DNA of 56,622 nucleotides from Fragilaria crotonensis (GCA_022925895.1 JAKSYS010000399.1:1-56622), one strand, 5' to 3'; positions 42,862 to 53,788 are shown, counted from the stretch's first letter. Program-made: numbers and translations. The notes: generated by a model from the letters alone, not told the origin.

Positions 42862-44149
42862 TCGAATTAGTTCGCCATTGACGGACGAACATCATCACTT
42901 GAGCCACTCCTTGTTGAACAACCAGAGACCGGAAACTTGCACCTCCAAGAGCGAGTGGTCCGTACAAGATTGCTTTTTTGGTATTACGGTTGAAACCACA
43001 CCGCGGAACGATAATCGACATTGCTTTCCGTTGGACGTTTTCAAGGCATTGTTTTGATAATGAAGAACTCGCCAAAGGATAGCTGACTGCAGGTAAATAA
43101 CACGCAAAGTAATACGTCCAGGCTTCCAAGCGAGTTAATGGGACCTCCCACAAGAAAGCTGTGATTGAGTCACTTTTTTGCTTCAGCTGCCGGTATTGCT
43201 CGCGTTGCGTCCCCGCTGGATCTTTATAATGACCCAGGGTTTTATGAGCTGTGAATGCAGAAAGGACCCGCAGCTCCGTTCCCGCATCATCTTGGCGTTC
43301 CCGAACTGTGATATTGACTTCCGCGGCAGGATGCTTAGGAACTAACACAGGCGCCCCCTGCATGGAAAATTGCCACTGTAGTATGTGATTTGAGCACTTA
43401 GAGAGCTCGAGAGCCCCCCCGCTCGCCATAAGTAAGTCCGTCCAACATTGCGCATTTGCCTGTGCCTGAGCCACTAATGTTTTCACCGTATTCGGTGACC
43501 CGTCGTCTGCGAAGGAGTTTGTTTGGCCGTTGCAATCATCGACAAAACCGATCAGACCTAAGTCGACTCGAACGTCGTCTTGTGTATCCCAATACGTTGC
43601 TGGATGCGCTTGCGTATCATAGCAATCAAAGAGAGTGCTAGACAAAAAACACCAGATAGCCGGGGAGTTCGCACTTCCTTGGCCCGTCCCATAAATAGGA
43701 AAATCTTGTTCGTGATGATATCCTGTCGGAGAAATACCTAACTCGGTGCGCACATGGAATTCAGCTTTTTCGAGAGTAGCCGCGTTGCTTTCCGTCACTG
43801 TTGCTGGAACGCCGAATTTTTGGCTGACTGTCATACCCAGGTTCGGAATAATTCGGTCGTAACAAGCTGTAGCATCGTAATTTGTAAGAACGACAGGCTT
43901 CCGAGTGGCTCTTGATATCTCAAGTTGGAGTTCTTCAATAAAAACTGGCTCTGTGGCATTCCGATACGGTCTGGAACCAAACTGCCCATCATTCAATAAC
44001 CGAAGATCTTCCGCTTGATGCATCGCTTCGCGCCACTTGATACCAAGAAACAAGTTGAAATCGGCTTCGTAGATGTGGATAACGCGTGTGCGATGCAACC
44101 GAACATTATCGGGGTCTTTAAATAGCATAGTATTTACCACTTTTGCCAC
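42599..44149 (-). CDS. Retroelement ORF2, reverse transcriptase domain
   Basis: 516-codon frame with the main polymerase motifs: LLNDGQFGSRPYRNA (51-65), motif A NYDATACYDR (90-99), motif B GTGQGSANSP (154-163), motif C LIGFVDDCN (199-207; FVDD rather than YADD) and a following ALELSKCSNH segment. The catalytic Asp residues (92, 204, 205) are present. The thumb region continues to about GVSYSFLEQVH, where the phase changes into the RNase H frame. Confidence 0.8.
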   Translation of the reverse strand: MAKVVNTMLFKDPDNVRLHRTRVIHIYEADFNLFLGIKWREAMHQAEDLRLLNDGQFGSRPYRNATEPVFIEELQLEISRATRKPVVLTNYDATACYDRIIPNLGMTVSQKFGVPATVTESNAATLEKAEFHVRTELGISPTGYHHEQDFPIYGTGQGSANSPAIWCFLSSTLFDCYDTQAHPATYWDTQDDVRVDLGLIGFVDDCNGQTNSFADDGSPNTVKTLVAQAQANAQCWTDLLMASGGALELSKCSNHILQWQFSMQGAPVLVPKHPAAEVNITVRERQDDAGTELRVLSAFTAHKTLGHYKDPAGTQREQYRQLKQKSDSITAFLWEVPLTRLEAWTYYFACYLPAVSYPLASSSLSKQCLENVQRKAMSIIVPRCGFNRNTKKAILYGPLALGGASFRSLVVQQGVAQVMMFVRQWRTNSIAGKLLRIAVSWFQSQVGVSYSFLEQVHTPTFGIEMASFPSRLSRQYQCQTPSRYTVHTETSKTTRFLHHGCHSIIGKIHTDRSVSS

Positions 44150-44369
44150 CGCTGGAAGGAATAGCCGCGCTCAATGAGTAGTTGATTAGCGCTAAGCGTA
44201 GGCTTCGTAGGCCTGCTGTCGATAGTTCAAGGTGTCTCGTTTCTCCTATACTCTGGAGTCAAGTCTTCGTCAGCAGCTTCAGAGGAGTATGAATGCCGCG
44301 CGATGAGAGCTTTATAATGCCCTAAGTGCATACCGGAAGGGGACGTTGTAGTGGATTCGGACCAAAGTT

Positions 44370-45289
44370 TCAATTTGCTACAAAATCGTCGTCACTGATA
44401 GTGGGGCGGGTCGTATCCGCGATTGTGGACTGGGCAAATTGGAGGTGACGGAGGAGTAGCTGGATGCTCCCTTCAAAACCAGAATTGTCGAATGTTCCCC
44501 GCAGGAGTTGGTTTTGCGTCTCACTAGTACCAGTGTAGCCCAGCAGTTCCGACAAGGGTGGTATCGTGAACGGGGTACCTTGGGCGACCGAAATGCAACC
44601 GGTTCCTCTCTTGAAGACGAACGATCTCGGATGGGATATCGACTTGGGTCCATTGGACACACGTTTTTGGATCGTCGCCTTCGTTCAGTGGAATTTCTAG
44701 ACGGACAACACTACCTTGGTGGGATTTGCCGCGTACGTGTCTTAGTTTGTCGGTGACTGCTTTGATGTCCTCGGCTTTCATGATCCTGCGCAACCGTTGC
44801 GCAGTGAGCTTATCGGCTTTTGAAATTGATTTTTCCAGGTCGTTGATGCGCTGAAGACGCTCAGAGCTACGGGTCGCAAAACTATCCTTGATGATTCGCT
44901 GACCTCATTTTTGCCCATCTAAGGAGACGTGAGCAATGGCCTTGATTCCTTGGTAGTTCGTCAGTAGGGAGTTCGACTGAATATTCTTGGAGAATGATGG
45001 AACTATCGAGTGCATTTCGGAATGCGGATAAGCATTTCCGAAGGTATTGAACTCGACGTCGTGCTGTAGCTAATGCGACCGACCAAGCTGGCTCATTAAA
45101 CTGTGGAATATGTGCCTCAGCGGCTAGACTTGCAGCTAAAACATCCCGATCTAGTTTTTCCGCATATTGATGCCTGTTTCCCGCATACGTCAACCGCTCG
45201 CCTCGTCGGAAAGCATTGTGCTCCTCAAGGAACTCATACATGTTGTTGATATATTCGGTGACCTGATGAGGGTTTGTTGCTTTGAGCAT
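44370..45289 (-). pseudogene. Retroelement ORF2, linker between endonuclease and RT
   Basis: Three short minus frames in different phases (45289-44882, 44793-44524, 44660-44370) cover the expected linker. They include ARRRVQYLRKCLSAFRNAL and PLSELLGYTGTSETQNQLL and show no catalytic motif. At least three phase changes are needed to connect endonuclease to RT. Confidence 0.5.
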
Positions 45290-46385
45290 GCGCCGAGCTG
45301 GTGTTGCAAGATCCTGAGTCGGACTGCCGAAGAGTTTGACCGTGTCGAAATCGAAAAGAAACCTCTGTGATCCGAAGATAAGCGAGCATTGAAGGCGTCA
45401 TATCCCATCTTGACCAGCGCCTCTTGGGTCGCTGACTGCCGAGAGCATAATCTAAACACTTGGTGCCACGAGCGTAAGTCGCGGGAACCTTTGATGAGTG
45501 TCGACAAGCACTCAGGCTAACCAACTTCAGTTCTCCTGCAACAAAACTTAAGCCGTCGGGATCAGAACCGAATGCTTCGTTGAAATCCCCGACCAATAAA
45601 ATGTCAGCACCTGCTCGCTGATATACGAGCAACTCTTTGAGCAAATCTCGACGAAATGCTGATCTTGGATTACTTAGTGCGTCCTGAGATTGCAGAAGGA
45701 GGCTTCGTTGTTGGCCTGCCACAGTTAAGTTGCCGTCTTGTCCCCGTTTGTCAACTGGTTGGTAGGCGGATGCAATAACAATTCTTGTCCCCGAACGACC
45801 AACGAATTCTTGAACAACCCACCGACCCCATCGATCTTGTGTTTGACGGATGATCCGACCGGATAAGCTCCCTATGGTTAAGAGGAACGTACCGCCGGGC
45901 TTGTAATGCGTTCGAAACGGGATGGGCGTAGTGCCTGCGATAAACTTTGTTCGATGCCAGTATTGTTTAACCGTATCGTATAAAATACTTCTAATATACA
46001 CTTGAGTGACGTCGAGGTTGTGCTCTTGCCCACAAAAAACGTCCCCTTGAACTTCTTGAAGAACTTTGCATACGTCGTTGAGTTGTCCACCTCTTCGGTC
46101 TAAAGATAAACCATTGACGTTTTGAACGTAAACTCGGGTACAATTGGGCGCTTTGGAGGTGAGAATATCTCCCCAAGGGTAATTCTCGCGTTGGTTGCTC
46201 CGAGTAAGCGAACTTGGCTGACGTCCGTGCTTGTCGGAGTCTTCCAAAAAATTGCTTTGGGACATAGCCTTACTAAATAGATTTTTCCATTGCGCTTGTG
46301 CGCTCTCCAATGAATGTCTCGCATTTGAACCTTCTCCCAAAGCTGATGTCCCTTGGACGGCTGCGATGCTTCCTTGTGTACTCAT
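45234..46385 (-). CDS. Retroelement ORF2 start with APE-type endonuclease
   Basis: ATG at 46385-46383 overlaps the ORF1 stop as ATGA. The endonuclease/exonuclease/phosphatase fold is recognisable: VYVQNVNGLS (Asn of the first motif), FCGQEHNLD (Glu), VIASAYQPVD (Tyr-Gln-Pro), ADILLVGDFNEAFG (Asp, Asn) and TYARGTKCLDYALGS (the D in the final block). The usual terminal SDH is not seen before the frame drifts. This nuclease nicks target DNA to prime reverse transcription. Confidence 0.75.
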   Translation of the reverse strand: MSTQGSIAAVQGTSALGEGSNARHSLESAQAQWKNLFSKAMSQSNFLEDSDKHGRQPSSLTRSNQRENYPWGDILTSKAPNCTRVYVQNVNGLSLDRRGGQLNDVCKVLQEVQGDVFCGQEHNLDVTQVYIRSILYDTVKQYWHRTKFIAGTTPIPFRTHYKPGGTFLLTIGSLSGRIIRQTQDRWGRWVVQEFVGRSGTRIVIASAYQPVDKRGQDGNLTVAGQQRSLLLQSQDALSNPRSAFRRDLLKELLVYQRAGADILLVGDFNEAFGSDPDGLSFVAGELKLVSLSACRHSSKVPATYARGTKCLDYALGSQRPKRRWSRWDMTPSMLAYLRITEVSFRFRHGQTLRQSDSGSCNTSSAHAQSNKPSSGHRIYQQHV

Positions 46386-49029
46386 GCTTCAGTCGCTCCA
46401 GCTTGATCCGAGGGATAGGTGTATTGGGAATCAAGGGGAGCGGGTAATGGATAAGGCGTCGGTTGGGTTAGGACAGGCGACATACTAGGGTCATGCGGGG
46501 GAAGATTGACCTGAGCAGGGCTGCTGATGATGTCCGGAGAGTCGAAGGCTTCATCAAGGTTAGTACATACTTCCATAAGCTCAACTTCGGAGTTACAACC
46601 AGGAGAATCGTTGGAACTGTAGACTTGATGAGAATGGTCATGCTGTTGCTTCTTGTTACCGAGTTTCCGATGCGAACGTTGTTTCTTCTTTTCCGGGGAA
46701 CAATAAACCTTTGAGGAGGCGGACGAAGTGACGGACTGGGCGTTGGACTGTGACGACCCTGAAGCAGAACTTGCGCTACTTGTAGAGCATAAGTCCGTAA
46801 CGTGTCTTTGAGACAGCACCGACTTGGAAGGTGGTTTGTCCATGGAGGCCACCGCAGTGATTGGTCCTGGTTCTCGATCAAATTCCATTTTGTCGCCAAG
46901 CCTTCCATAAAGGCAGACAACTTTTCAAAATGTGCATGTAAATCGAGCATTGTAGTCGACATCTTGTGTTGACATTCCATATTTGTCAGTAACCGATTGT
47001 TCATTTCTGTAAATTGTTTTTCCGTGAGAACTTTCATCTCCTCCATATCTGCGGAGATATGTTTCTGAAGTTCGCCAGATTTCTCGATCTGTTCGGTTGC
47101 CTTCTCCACTTTGTCCGACACCGCGGCCAATTTTTTATCGAATTCGTCGATCCTTGTGAACTGTTGTTCGATTGATTGTAACCGCATTGAAGACTTTCGG
47201 CCTGATACATCAAGTGCTTCCAACTTCTAATGCGAGAAACTTGGTATCCGACGAAGTTCTAGAAGCGTGCGTGAGGGAATGTGTTGACCCGGCGCTCCGA
47301 TCTTCATCAGTGCCGATGGATGTATCGCCTCCTGCACTATTGAGATCGGCTGCTACCTGGCCTTGTTTGGTCTTCCATGCGTTGCGAAGGGGTCTCATTG
47401 GGTTGGAGGCCTCCATTGGTGTGGGCCACTCTGGACTGCCTTCCGATCGTCGTTTACTGATGTGATTTTGGGCGCGGTTGACCTCCCCTTCTGCTCGAGC
47501 GTTCGGGAAAGTAGAAACTTGCTCTTGAATGTTGTCATGCCACCCTGCTGCCGTTGAGAGCTTGTCTAGGAACGATACATTAGCGGCAATTTCGGCTTGG
47601 ATGTGAATGACATCCGGTAAACCTGGAATCTTGTCCCGGTAACGTGCTTCCGTTGGTTGGGTGGATACAGGCGTGATTTGTAGGACCTCCACTCTTGTTG
47701 AACCTTCTGCAAATACTGGCTTGGGACCAACAAGTAAGCTTTATGATCGGGTGGTCCGTTCACTACATCGCAAAGTGCTGGGGAGACGTTGTCTACCGCC
47801 AGTATTGTTGCTGCCCATTCTCGAGTAGACCGTTCGATCGTGGTTCCATCTGCATTATATTCAATACGTGCTTGATCGAGATGGTTGATGGTCGGCGTCA
47901 TAGGAATGGCCTTCAGAGAGCGTGCCCACCTTTCATGTACCTGAAAATGGCTGCGAATTTTTCATCTGTCATTGTACCTAATGCGTATCTTGGGATGAAG
48001 AGAGCACTCCGTGACCTGTTAAAACTGGAAGCAACGCATGACATAGGGCATCACGTGTTTCTCTCGCATTGGATACGAAGATGTGGTATCAACTGATCCA
48101 TTGGAGACTTTTTGTACCGGACGATGTCAAAGTATGGGGTGTTGGTGGGAAGCACGCTGCGCAAGAATTGAGTATATCGATGAAGCTGGGTGGTGTTGGG
48201 AGCTTTCAAGAGGACGTATCCTGCGATGACCATTTTTCCACTTGTGCTCTTGGAATTTGAGATCGATAACTCCACTCTTTTGGCCTTGAGAACTCCTGCC
48301 GTAATGTTTGACCGCAACCACTGCCCTGGAGTAATGCTGAAACCGATCCGAAGTCCAAAATGATCTGGCGCTGGGAATGAACGATTGTTATAACAGGAGT
48401 GATAAAGTCTCGAAGTTCTTCTGCAATCATGCTCGGTGCCGATTTGGACACAGAGAGGTCTTCGCTCTCCCACCTGTAGAGAATTCCTACCTCATGGGGA
48501 ATCAGTTCCTGAACGATGTCATAAATGGCTTCATTCAGTTTCTTTTTATCTTTCTCGTATGCATGAGTGTTCTCAGGTGGTGTCCATTTGACATTTACTC
48601 GATGAGTACCGTCGTTTGTGGGAATATTCGGGAAAGGGAAGACTTCAACTGTGTGGGCACTGAGTTTTCACTTGCCAACTCGGGATGTGGATTATCGGTC
48701 ATTGCCTGCGAGTCAACTTCTTTCTTCTTCGATGTCTTCGGTAACTGTGGTCACAGGTGGGAGACCTTGAGACCAGGAGAGCTTTGAGAATCGTTTCTTT
48801 TTGGTGGATTCTGTTTCGTTGCACTTTTGAAAGCCGACAATGCCAAACTACTGGGAGACTCATCCTCCAATGACTCTAGGAGGCGATCAGGTGAGACGGT
48901 TGTGGTATTGTTGGTGGGTGGTGGTTCGTTATCGGTAGACTTCGGAGGGCTTTTGGAACGTCTCCGCCCCATGACTGGAATCCAATCCGTCTGGTCGTCG
49001 GTATCCATCGGTGTCGTCATAAACGGCAT
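46382..49029 (-). pseudogene. Retroelement ORF1, gag-like with coiled coil (several frameshifts)
   Basis: Pieces in order: 49029-48751 (TDDQTDWIPVMGRRRSKSP start), 48473-48051 (KMVIAGYVLLKAPNTTQ and RYTQFLRSVLPTNTPYFDI), 47901-47566 (TERSTREWAA, CDVVNGPPDHKAYLLVPSQY), 47692-47210 (YRDKIPGLPDVIHI), 47223-46468 (long coiled coil: QIEKSGELQKHISADMEEM) and 46888-46382 (Ser/Lys-rich tail ending TEA). The order and continuity show one ORF1 cut by phase changes, for example one A short of five at 46888-46891. ORF1 proteins bind element RNA. This one does not resemble the RRM/CCHC type clearly. Confidence 0.6.
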
Positions 49030-49078
49030 GGTTTTCCAAGAATAGGCTAACGTGTCCGTGTCATGAAGAGTAGAAGGA

Positions 49079-49531
49079 TCATAATGAGAAGGTACTCTCT
49101 GAAACGTTCATCGCCCAGGCATTTAACTGCGGTGGGATATCCATCTCTTGATCTACATGGAACCGAAAATTGTACCAGATCGAACGATGCACTTGAAGCG
49201 GATCTGACTCCATTGCAGCCCAAAGTTTATCACATTCGAAACAGTCTTCGAAGACGAAGAAACCTAAATAGAGGTAACGAAACCAATTTTCTTTGGTGCC
49301 GTGCTGACGATAAGCGTACGCGTTTGCATCGCGTCGAGCGCGTTCTTCAGCCGAAAACCAATCGGGACCGTTTGGAGTTGGATGATCGAACCACTGGTCG
49401 CAACGAAAACTATACAAAGGATGCGATAGTTCTGCTTCCGCTGGGAAAGCTGACGGAGGCGTTGATTGCCTCCTTTCCGGCATGGTCATGGTGGTGAGGT
49501 TACGCGACAACTTCCTATTCGGTGTACGCAA
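49079..49531 (-). CDS. Retroelement-associated 5' ORF (150 codons)
   Basis: Intact minus frame ending ~50 bases before ORF1: an internal YSFRCDQWFDHPTPNGPDWF segment, an ENWFRYLYLGFFVFEDCFEC segment and a final MNVSESTFSL. No family recognised. Its position suggests a third ORF of the retroelement. Alternatively it is an unrelated gene interrupted by the insertion. Confidence 0.45.
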   Translation of the reverse strand: MRTPNRKLSRNLTTMTMPERRQSTPPSAFPAEAELSHPLYSFRCDQWFDHPTPNGPDWFSAEERARRDANAYAYRQHGTKENWFRYLYLGFFVFEDCFECDKLWAAMESDPLQVHRSIWYNFRFHVDQEMDIPPQLNAWAMNVSESTFSL

Positions 49532-50491
49532 TTACGGTCGAAGGACAGAACGTATTTGCGAAAACTAAACTAGAAAATTGTGTGGTACTTGGACACTTGG
49601 AGTACCGTAGCTACTGGCTGCTAGCTGCTGCTACTAGTATGTGTAGCACCATGTATCCGTTATCAGTTATGACTGTTAGAAAATCAGATTCACTCGTACC
49701 ACAGCGGCCATAAACCCTAAACCCAGTGCAAAGATGTGTTACCCACGACGTAGTGTGGTCGAAAGTTACTCAAGACAGGCAATTAGGTCAATCAATATAT
49801 GCATATATCAATACATTCTCTCATTACATGTACATGTATACAGTTGACAACCTTAACAATATTTTCTATGTAAACGTCGTACTTTCCGATCAAATGTGAA
49901 TTGTGAGGCTGCCAGGTACCTTGTACATAGCGACGACTAATACTTCAGAAATTAAAAAAAATTAAGAATGACCTCAAATGCGGCATGCTGGCATAATTCA
50001 GGAATAGGCTTGTCGGCTTGTCATCGCCTCCATGTCAATCGACATCAGCTGCAATGAGTGCAATGAGGGCAATAGGTGTTCGATGGAGCATTATAACATT
50101 GTTATTCTCACTCAACACAAAGTGTCGGTGACACTGGATTTCTTAGCTTGGCAGACACAACTTTGTTATGTTAGGCATCCGTATATGTATATATGTTTAT
50201 CGTTGACTACTGTGTCTGGTGTACCAGAACTGGTTTCCTTGTCTGGAGCAGTCCGACAACTTCAGTCGCTAAATAATACAAGAGCACGTTCCTTTCGTTC
50301 TTGAACTTTTGGCAGACGTTCCCGGAGCAGGCTGTCCTCCTACTCCGAGTGCCGGGAACCCAGTTTGAATCTACTATACCTACTTCATACATACAAAAAG
50401 GGACCTTAAGAAGAAAGGCACTACTCGGCGTGCCTCGTGGAGGTCATAAAGTCGAAGTCATAAAATCAATCATGCGACTTCATTGAGAACA
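49532..50491. other. Spacer between the retroelement and the second ATPase copy
   Basis: No gene seen. Includes AAACCCTAAACCC (about 49711-49723), ATATATGCATATAT (49795-49808) and an imperfect inverted repeat GTTCCCGG..CCGGGAAC (50320-50360). The duplicated module begins at 50440. Confidence 0.5.
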
Positions 50492-53400
50492 ATGGAGATG
50501 CGGCTGGATATAAACGTGGCGGCGTGTGATTTGAGCTCCGTCACGGATAGCTTTTACCCTCGCAGCGAGGAGGGTAATGATACGTTGGAGTTCTCACCGG
50601 TCTTTGATGAAGTCGTGCTGTACGGTCGAAGTTGGGAGACAAACCTTTTGCTGGACGCATTTTCCCGATTGTCCAGCAATGATCAAACCCAGAAAGTGAC
50701 GAAAATTATCGTCCATGGCGATGCAGGATCTGGAAAAACATCGCTCGTCAATCTTCTTCGTAAGCCGGTATTCGATAGCAATGGCTTCTTTGCGTCAGGA
50801 AAGTATTTTCAAAATTCGGCAGTTCAAGAACCGAACTCCGCCATCATGGCAGCTATTTCGGATTTGTGCGATCTCCTCATTCAATCGCCAGACTTTACGG
50901 AAGAACGACGAATTCAGTTTCAGCAAAAACTGGGAGTAGAAAATGGACGCGTTTTGGAGAAGTGCATAACCAATCTGTCTCCCCTCCTTCGCAAAGCACA
51001 TGACGACGGCGGCGGAGGCGCTGATACGTCGGTTAGGAACATAGCGGCGTATACCAAGTTCATGGTGGCCTTCAAAACCTTTTTGCAAGCCGTGTCTTGC
51101 GACGAGCATCCGATAGTGCTTTTCTTCGATGACATTCAGTGGATGGACGAAGACTCAAGAAAGCTGATTGAGGTCCTGCTTCATGACCAAGAGCTTTCGA
51201 ACATCATGATCATTTTGTCTTATCGCAACGAAGAGTCCGCAAGTGTTGCTGATATCTTCAATAAGATCACGAGTAACGAAGACACGTTGGATCTACCGCT
51301 GGATAATCTTGACCCCGATGCTATTCTGGCGCTCGTCTCTAGCATCATTGGAGCTTCTACCTCCTCGACAAAAGAGTTGAGCAGCATCATTTCAAAGAAA
51401 ACGATGGGAAATCCGTATCATGTGATGAAGCTCCTCGAATATCTTCAGTTGGAGGGATTGCTGGTGGAAAATTCAAACACGGGATTGTGGGAGTTTGACG
51501 CGGATCAGATTCAAAGTGAAGTAACGATCTCTATCACATTAGCAGACATCCTGGCGAGGAAAGTACAGTCGCTCCCAAGTAGGGTTCAAGAAAGTCTCAA
51601 GATTGCCTCTCTGCTTGGTTATCGATTTACTGACGAACTTGTGGTGCAAGTAAAGTCATATCTTCTTGACCACTTCGGAGGAGATGAGTTGGACGAGAGA
51701 CTGCATTCTAGTGAAACATTTTCAGTGCAGAAGGCAGCGACGGCAATAGATGACGCTGTACGCGAAGGCTTTGTCGAGAAGACCAAAGTAGGATATCAAT
51801 TTAGCCACGACACAATCCAAACTTCATTTCAGTCCTTGATTGCTGAGGACGAGAAGGGACAAATGCATGAAGCCATTGGAAACGTCTTGCTGGCTATTGG
51901 TGATGCTGAATCGAGGTATCGTGCATCTGTGCACCTCTTTAATGCGCCTAACTTCGTACGTGGTGACGCGAATCGTGTTGAGTTGGCTCGTCTTCATCTT
52001 GAAGCAGCCAAGTACTGCAAGGAGAGGAGTGCATTTATTGACGCGGCGGCGGCGCTTCGTCGTGGACTCGCAACGTTGGATGATGCGCGAAAGTGGACTG
52101 ATTTCTTCGATTTAGCATTTGAAACGACAGTAACTCTTGCAAGAATGGAGCTCATCGTAGGCAAATATGACTCTTGCACGGAGATGACAAACGAAGTTCT
52201 ACATCGTGCCAAGACAACGGGAATGAGTATCGATGCATTGATAATCGGGGTTGAATGTATCATGGCGCAGAATGATATGGAGGCTTCAATCGGTGCTGCC
52301 AACGGTGCATTGGCTTCATTGGGATTAAATGTACCTCGAAAGGTATCCTTTCCACTCCTCGCTTCGAATCTTTTGAAGATGAGTTTCTTTATTGGTCGAA
52401 AGTCCGATGACGACATCTTGGGCTTGCCGATAATGAGAGATGAGGCGTCGACAGCTACAGCACGAATACTGGTTAATTTGTGCATGTACTGTTTCCTGAC
52501 AGATGAAGCGATTCTCGGGGTTTACGCAGCTCTTCTGACGCTACAATTGACATTCAAAGGCGGACAAAACGTTTACTCAGCTTTTGCCTTGGCGACTTAT
52601 GGTGTTGCACAGCTTTTCAATGGCAACTATCGTGGAGCATACAGATTCGGCAAGCTTGCCCTCGCCCTTCTGGACAAAATGCAGGTTCGAGATGCGGTTT
52701 GTGCCACAACAGCCTTGTCGCTTGCATTGCTGGTACATTGGTACGAGCCAGTTCGGGGTACGCCAGAGACTCTCCGACGAGCTGCGAGTATTGGGTTTGA
52801 AGTCGGTGATGTTCTTTACGGGACATACTGTCTCGCCATGATGTATGGCACAGAAATCGTTCTGGGGACGAATCTTGAACAATTAGAAGCCTCGATGAGG
52901 GAAGATGCTCGATCAGTAGCTGCGCTTTCGCAGGAGGCTATGGATATGTGGAGGCAACCAGTCATGCAGTACGTCCTAAACTTACGAAATGATGGATCGC
53001 TGAGCTGGCAGGACTTGACGACCCTAACCGGAGAATTCATGGATGAAGCCACGTATATTCGCCGAGCGCTCGCATCGAGCCATCGAATACTCGTTATGAT
53101 GACTTTGAACTATAAGGCTACTCTGGCATGTTACTTCGGATTCTGGTCAATGGCTGAATCTATTTTCATTGAGGTGATGTCTATGGGGAAGACTTTCTTC
53201 TTCTGCAATGCCGCAATGTCAAACGCTGTATTTGGTGGAATCGCATCCTATTCTTGCTACCAACAAAGTGGGAAACGAAAACACCTTAGACTGGCAAGAA
53301 AGAATCGCACCCGACTCGCATCCGCCGTTTCGCGTGGCTGTGTGAATGCCCACTTGTATCTGTCCTTTTTGGACGCCGAGGATTTGGCGATCCGAAAATC

Positions 53401-53788
53401 AGCGAAGCCCTTTGCTGTTGTTGCCGCCTATAACACTGCCATTGAAAAGTTCGATTCTGTTGGCTTTCCCATGGTGGCGTACGCTCATGAGAGAGGCTTC
53501 TTTCAAGCCAAACTCGGCAATCGTAACGAAGCTGTGGTTTGTTTTCAAAAGGCGCTGGACCTGTACTACAACACCTGGGGCTCCACAGCGAGACACGACT
53601 GGTTGGTTGAACACAGCGAACATGCTCTGGGAAGGATAGAACTTGTGTCGAAAAGTGACCCTCCAATTCATTTGATTTTGACACTGTCAAGGATGACATC
53701 ACCTTGTGATCACATGTGTGTGCGCTCGCGACCTTTAGATAGAGTTGGCAACTGGCAGTGGCATCATGGATTTATGGAAAGTCATTGA
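50492..53788 (+). CDS. AAA_16/STAND-type ATPase with helical-repeat C-terminus, copy 2
   Basis: About 1098 codons from ATG 50492. The ATG at 50472, equivalent to the start of copy 1, runs into TGA after four codons, so the start has moved. Walker A GDAGSGKTS lies at ~77-85 and Walker B IVLFFDDIQWMDEDS at ~210-224 (copy 1 has IVLFID). The middle and TPR-like region match copy 1 throughout, with scattered substitutions. The last ~25 residues differ because of a phase change near 53660: in the other frame DFDTVKDDITL followed by TGA matches copy 1's end (DTCKDDITL). Two single-codon deletions near FPMVAYAHERGFF are also seen. Function as for copy 1; substitutions without stops suggest that both copies were kept as genes. 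Confidence 0.8.
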   Translation: MEMRLDINVAACDLSSVTDSFYPRSEEGNDTLEFSPVFDEVVLYGRSWETNLLLDAFSRLSSNDQTQKVTKIIVHGDAGSGKTSLVNLLRKPVFDSNGFFASGKYFQNSAVQEPNSAIMAAISDLCDLLIQSPDFTEERRIQFQQKLGVENGRVLEKCITNLSPLLRKAHDDGGGGADTSVRNIAAYTKFMVAFKTFLQAVSCDEHPIVLFFDDIQWMDEDSRKLIEVLLHDQELSNIMIILSYRNEESASVADIFNKITSNEDTLDLPLDNLDPDAILALVSSIIGASTSSTKELSSIISKKTMGNPYHVMKLLEYLQLEGLLVENSNTGLWEFDADQIQSEVTISITLADILARKVQSLPSRVQESLKIASLLGYRFTDELVVQVKSYLLDHFGGDELDERLHSSETFSVQKAATAIDDAVREGFVEKTKVGYQFSHDTIQTSFQSLIAEDEKGQMHEAIGNVLLAIGDAESRYRASVHLFNAPNFVRGDANRVELARLHLEAAKYCKERSAFIDAAAALRRGLATLDDARKWTDFFDLAFETTVTLARMELIVGKYDSCTEMTNEVLHRAKTTGMSIDALIIGVECIMAQNDMEASIGAANGALASLGLNVPRKVSFPLLASNLLKMSFFIGRKSDDDILGLPIMRDEASTATARILVNLCMYCFLTDEAILGVYAALLTLQLTFKGGQNVYSAFALATYGVAQLFNGNYRGAYRFGKLALALLDKMQVRDAVCATTALSLALLVHWYEPVRGTPETLRRAASIGFEVGDVLYGTYCLAMMYGTEIVLGTNLEQLEASMREDARSVAALSQEAMDMWRQPVMQYVLNLRNDGSLSWQDLTTLTGEFMDEATYIRRALASSHRILVMMTLNYKATLACYFGFWSMAESIFIEVMSMGKTFFFCNAAMSNAVFGGIASYSCYQQSGKRKHLRLARKNRTRLASAVSRGCVNAHLYLSFLDAEDLAIRKSAKPFAVVAAYNTAIEKFDSVGFPMVAYAHERGFFQAKLGNRNEAVVCFQKALDLYYNTWGSTARHDWLVEHSEHALGRIELVSKSDPPIHLILTLSRMTSPCDHMCVRSRPLDRVGNWQWHHGFMESH

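Larger units (their letters stand above)
40480..49531 (-). mobile_element. Non-LTR-type retroelement: ORF0, gag-like ORF1, EN-RT-RNase H ORF2
   Basis: About 9 kb on the minus strand. In transcription order: a 150-codon ORF (49531-49079), a gag-like/coiled-coil ORF1 (to 46382), then ORF2 with an APE-type endonuclease, a reverse transcriptase and an RNase H. No integrase, protease or LTR was found, which points to a target-primed (non-LTR) element, perhaps of an RNase H-bearing group such as I-like. Several frameshifts break the ORFs. It lies between the two copies of the ATPase-hydrolase module. Limits given are those of the outermost ORFs, not of the element. Confidence 0.75.

Noticed and set aside
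40480-49531. LTR retrotransposon
   Set aside because: No integrase or protease motifs and no terminal direct repeats were found; an APE-type endonuclease is present instead.
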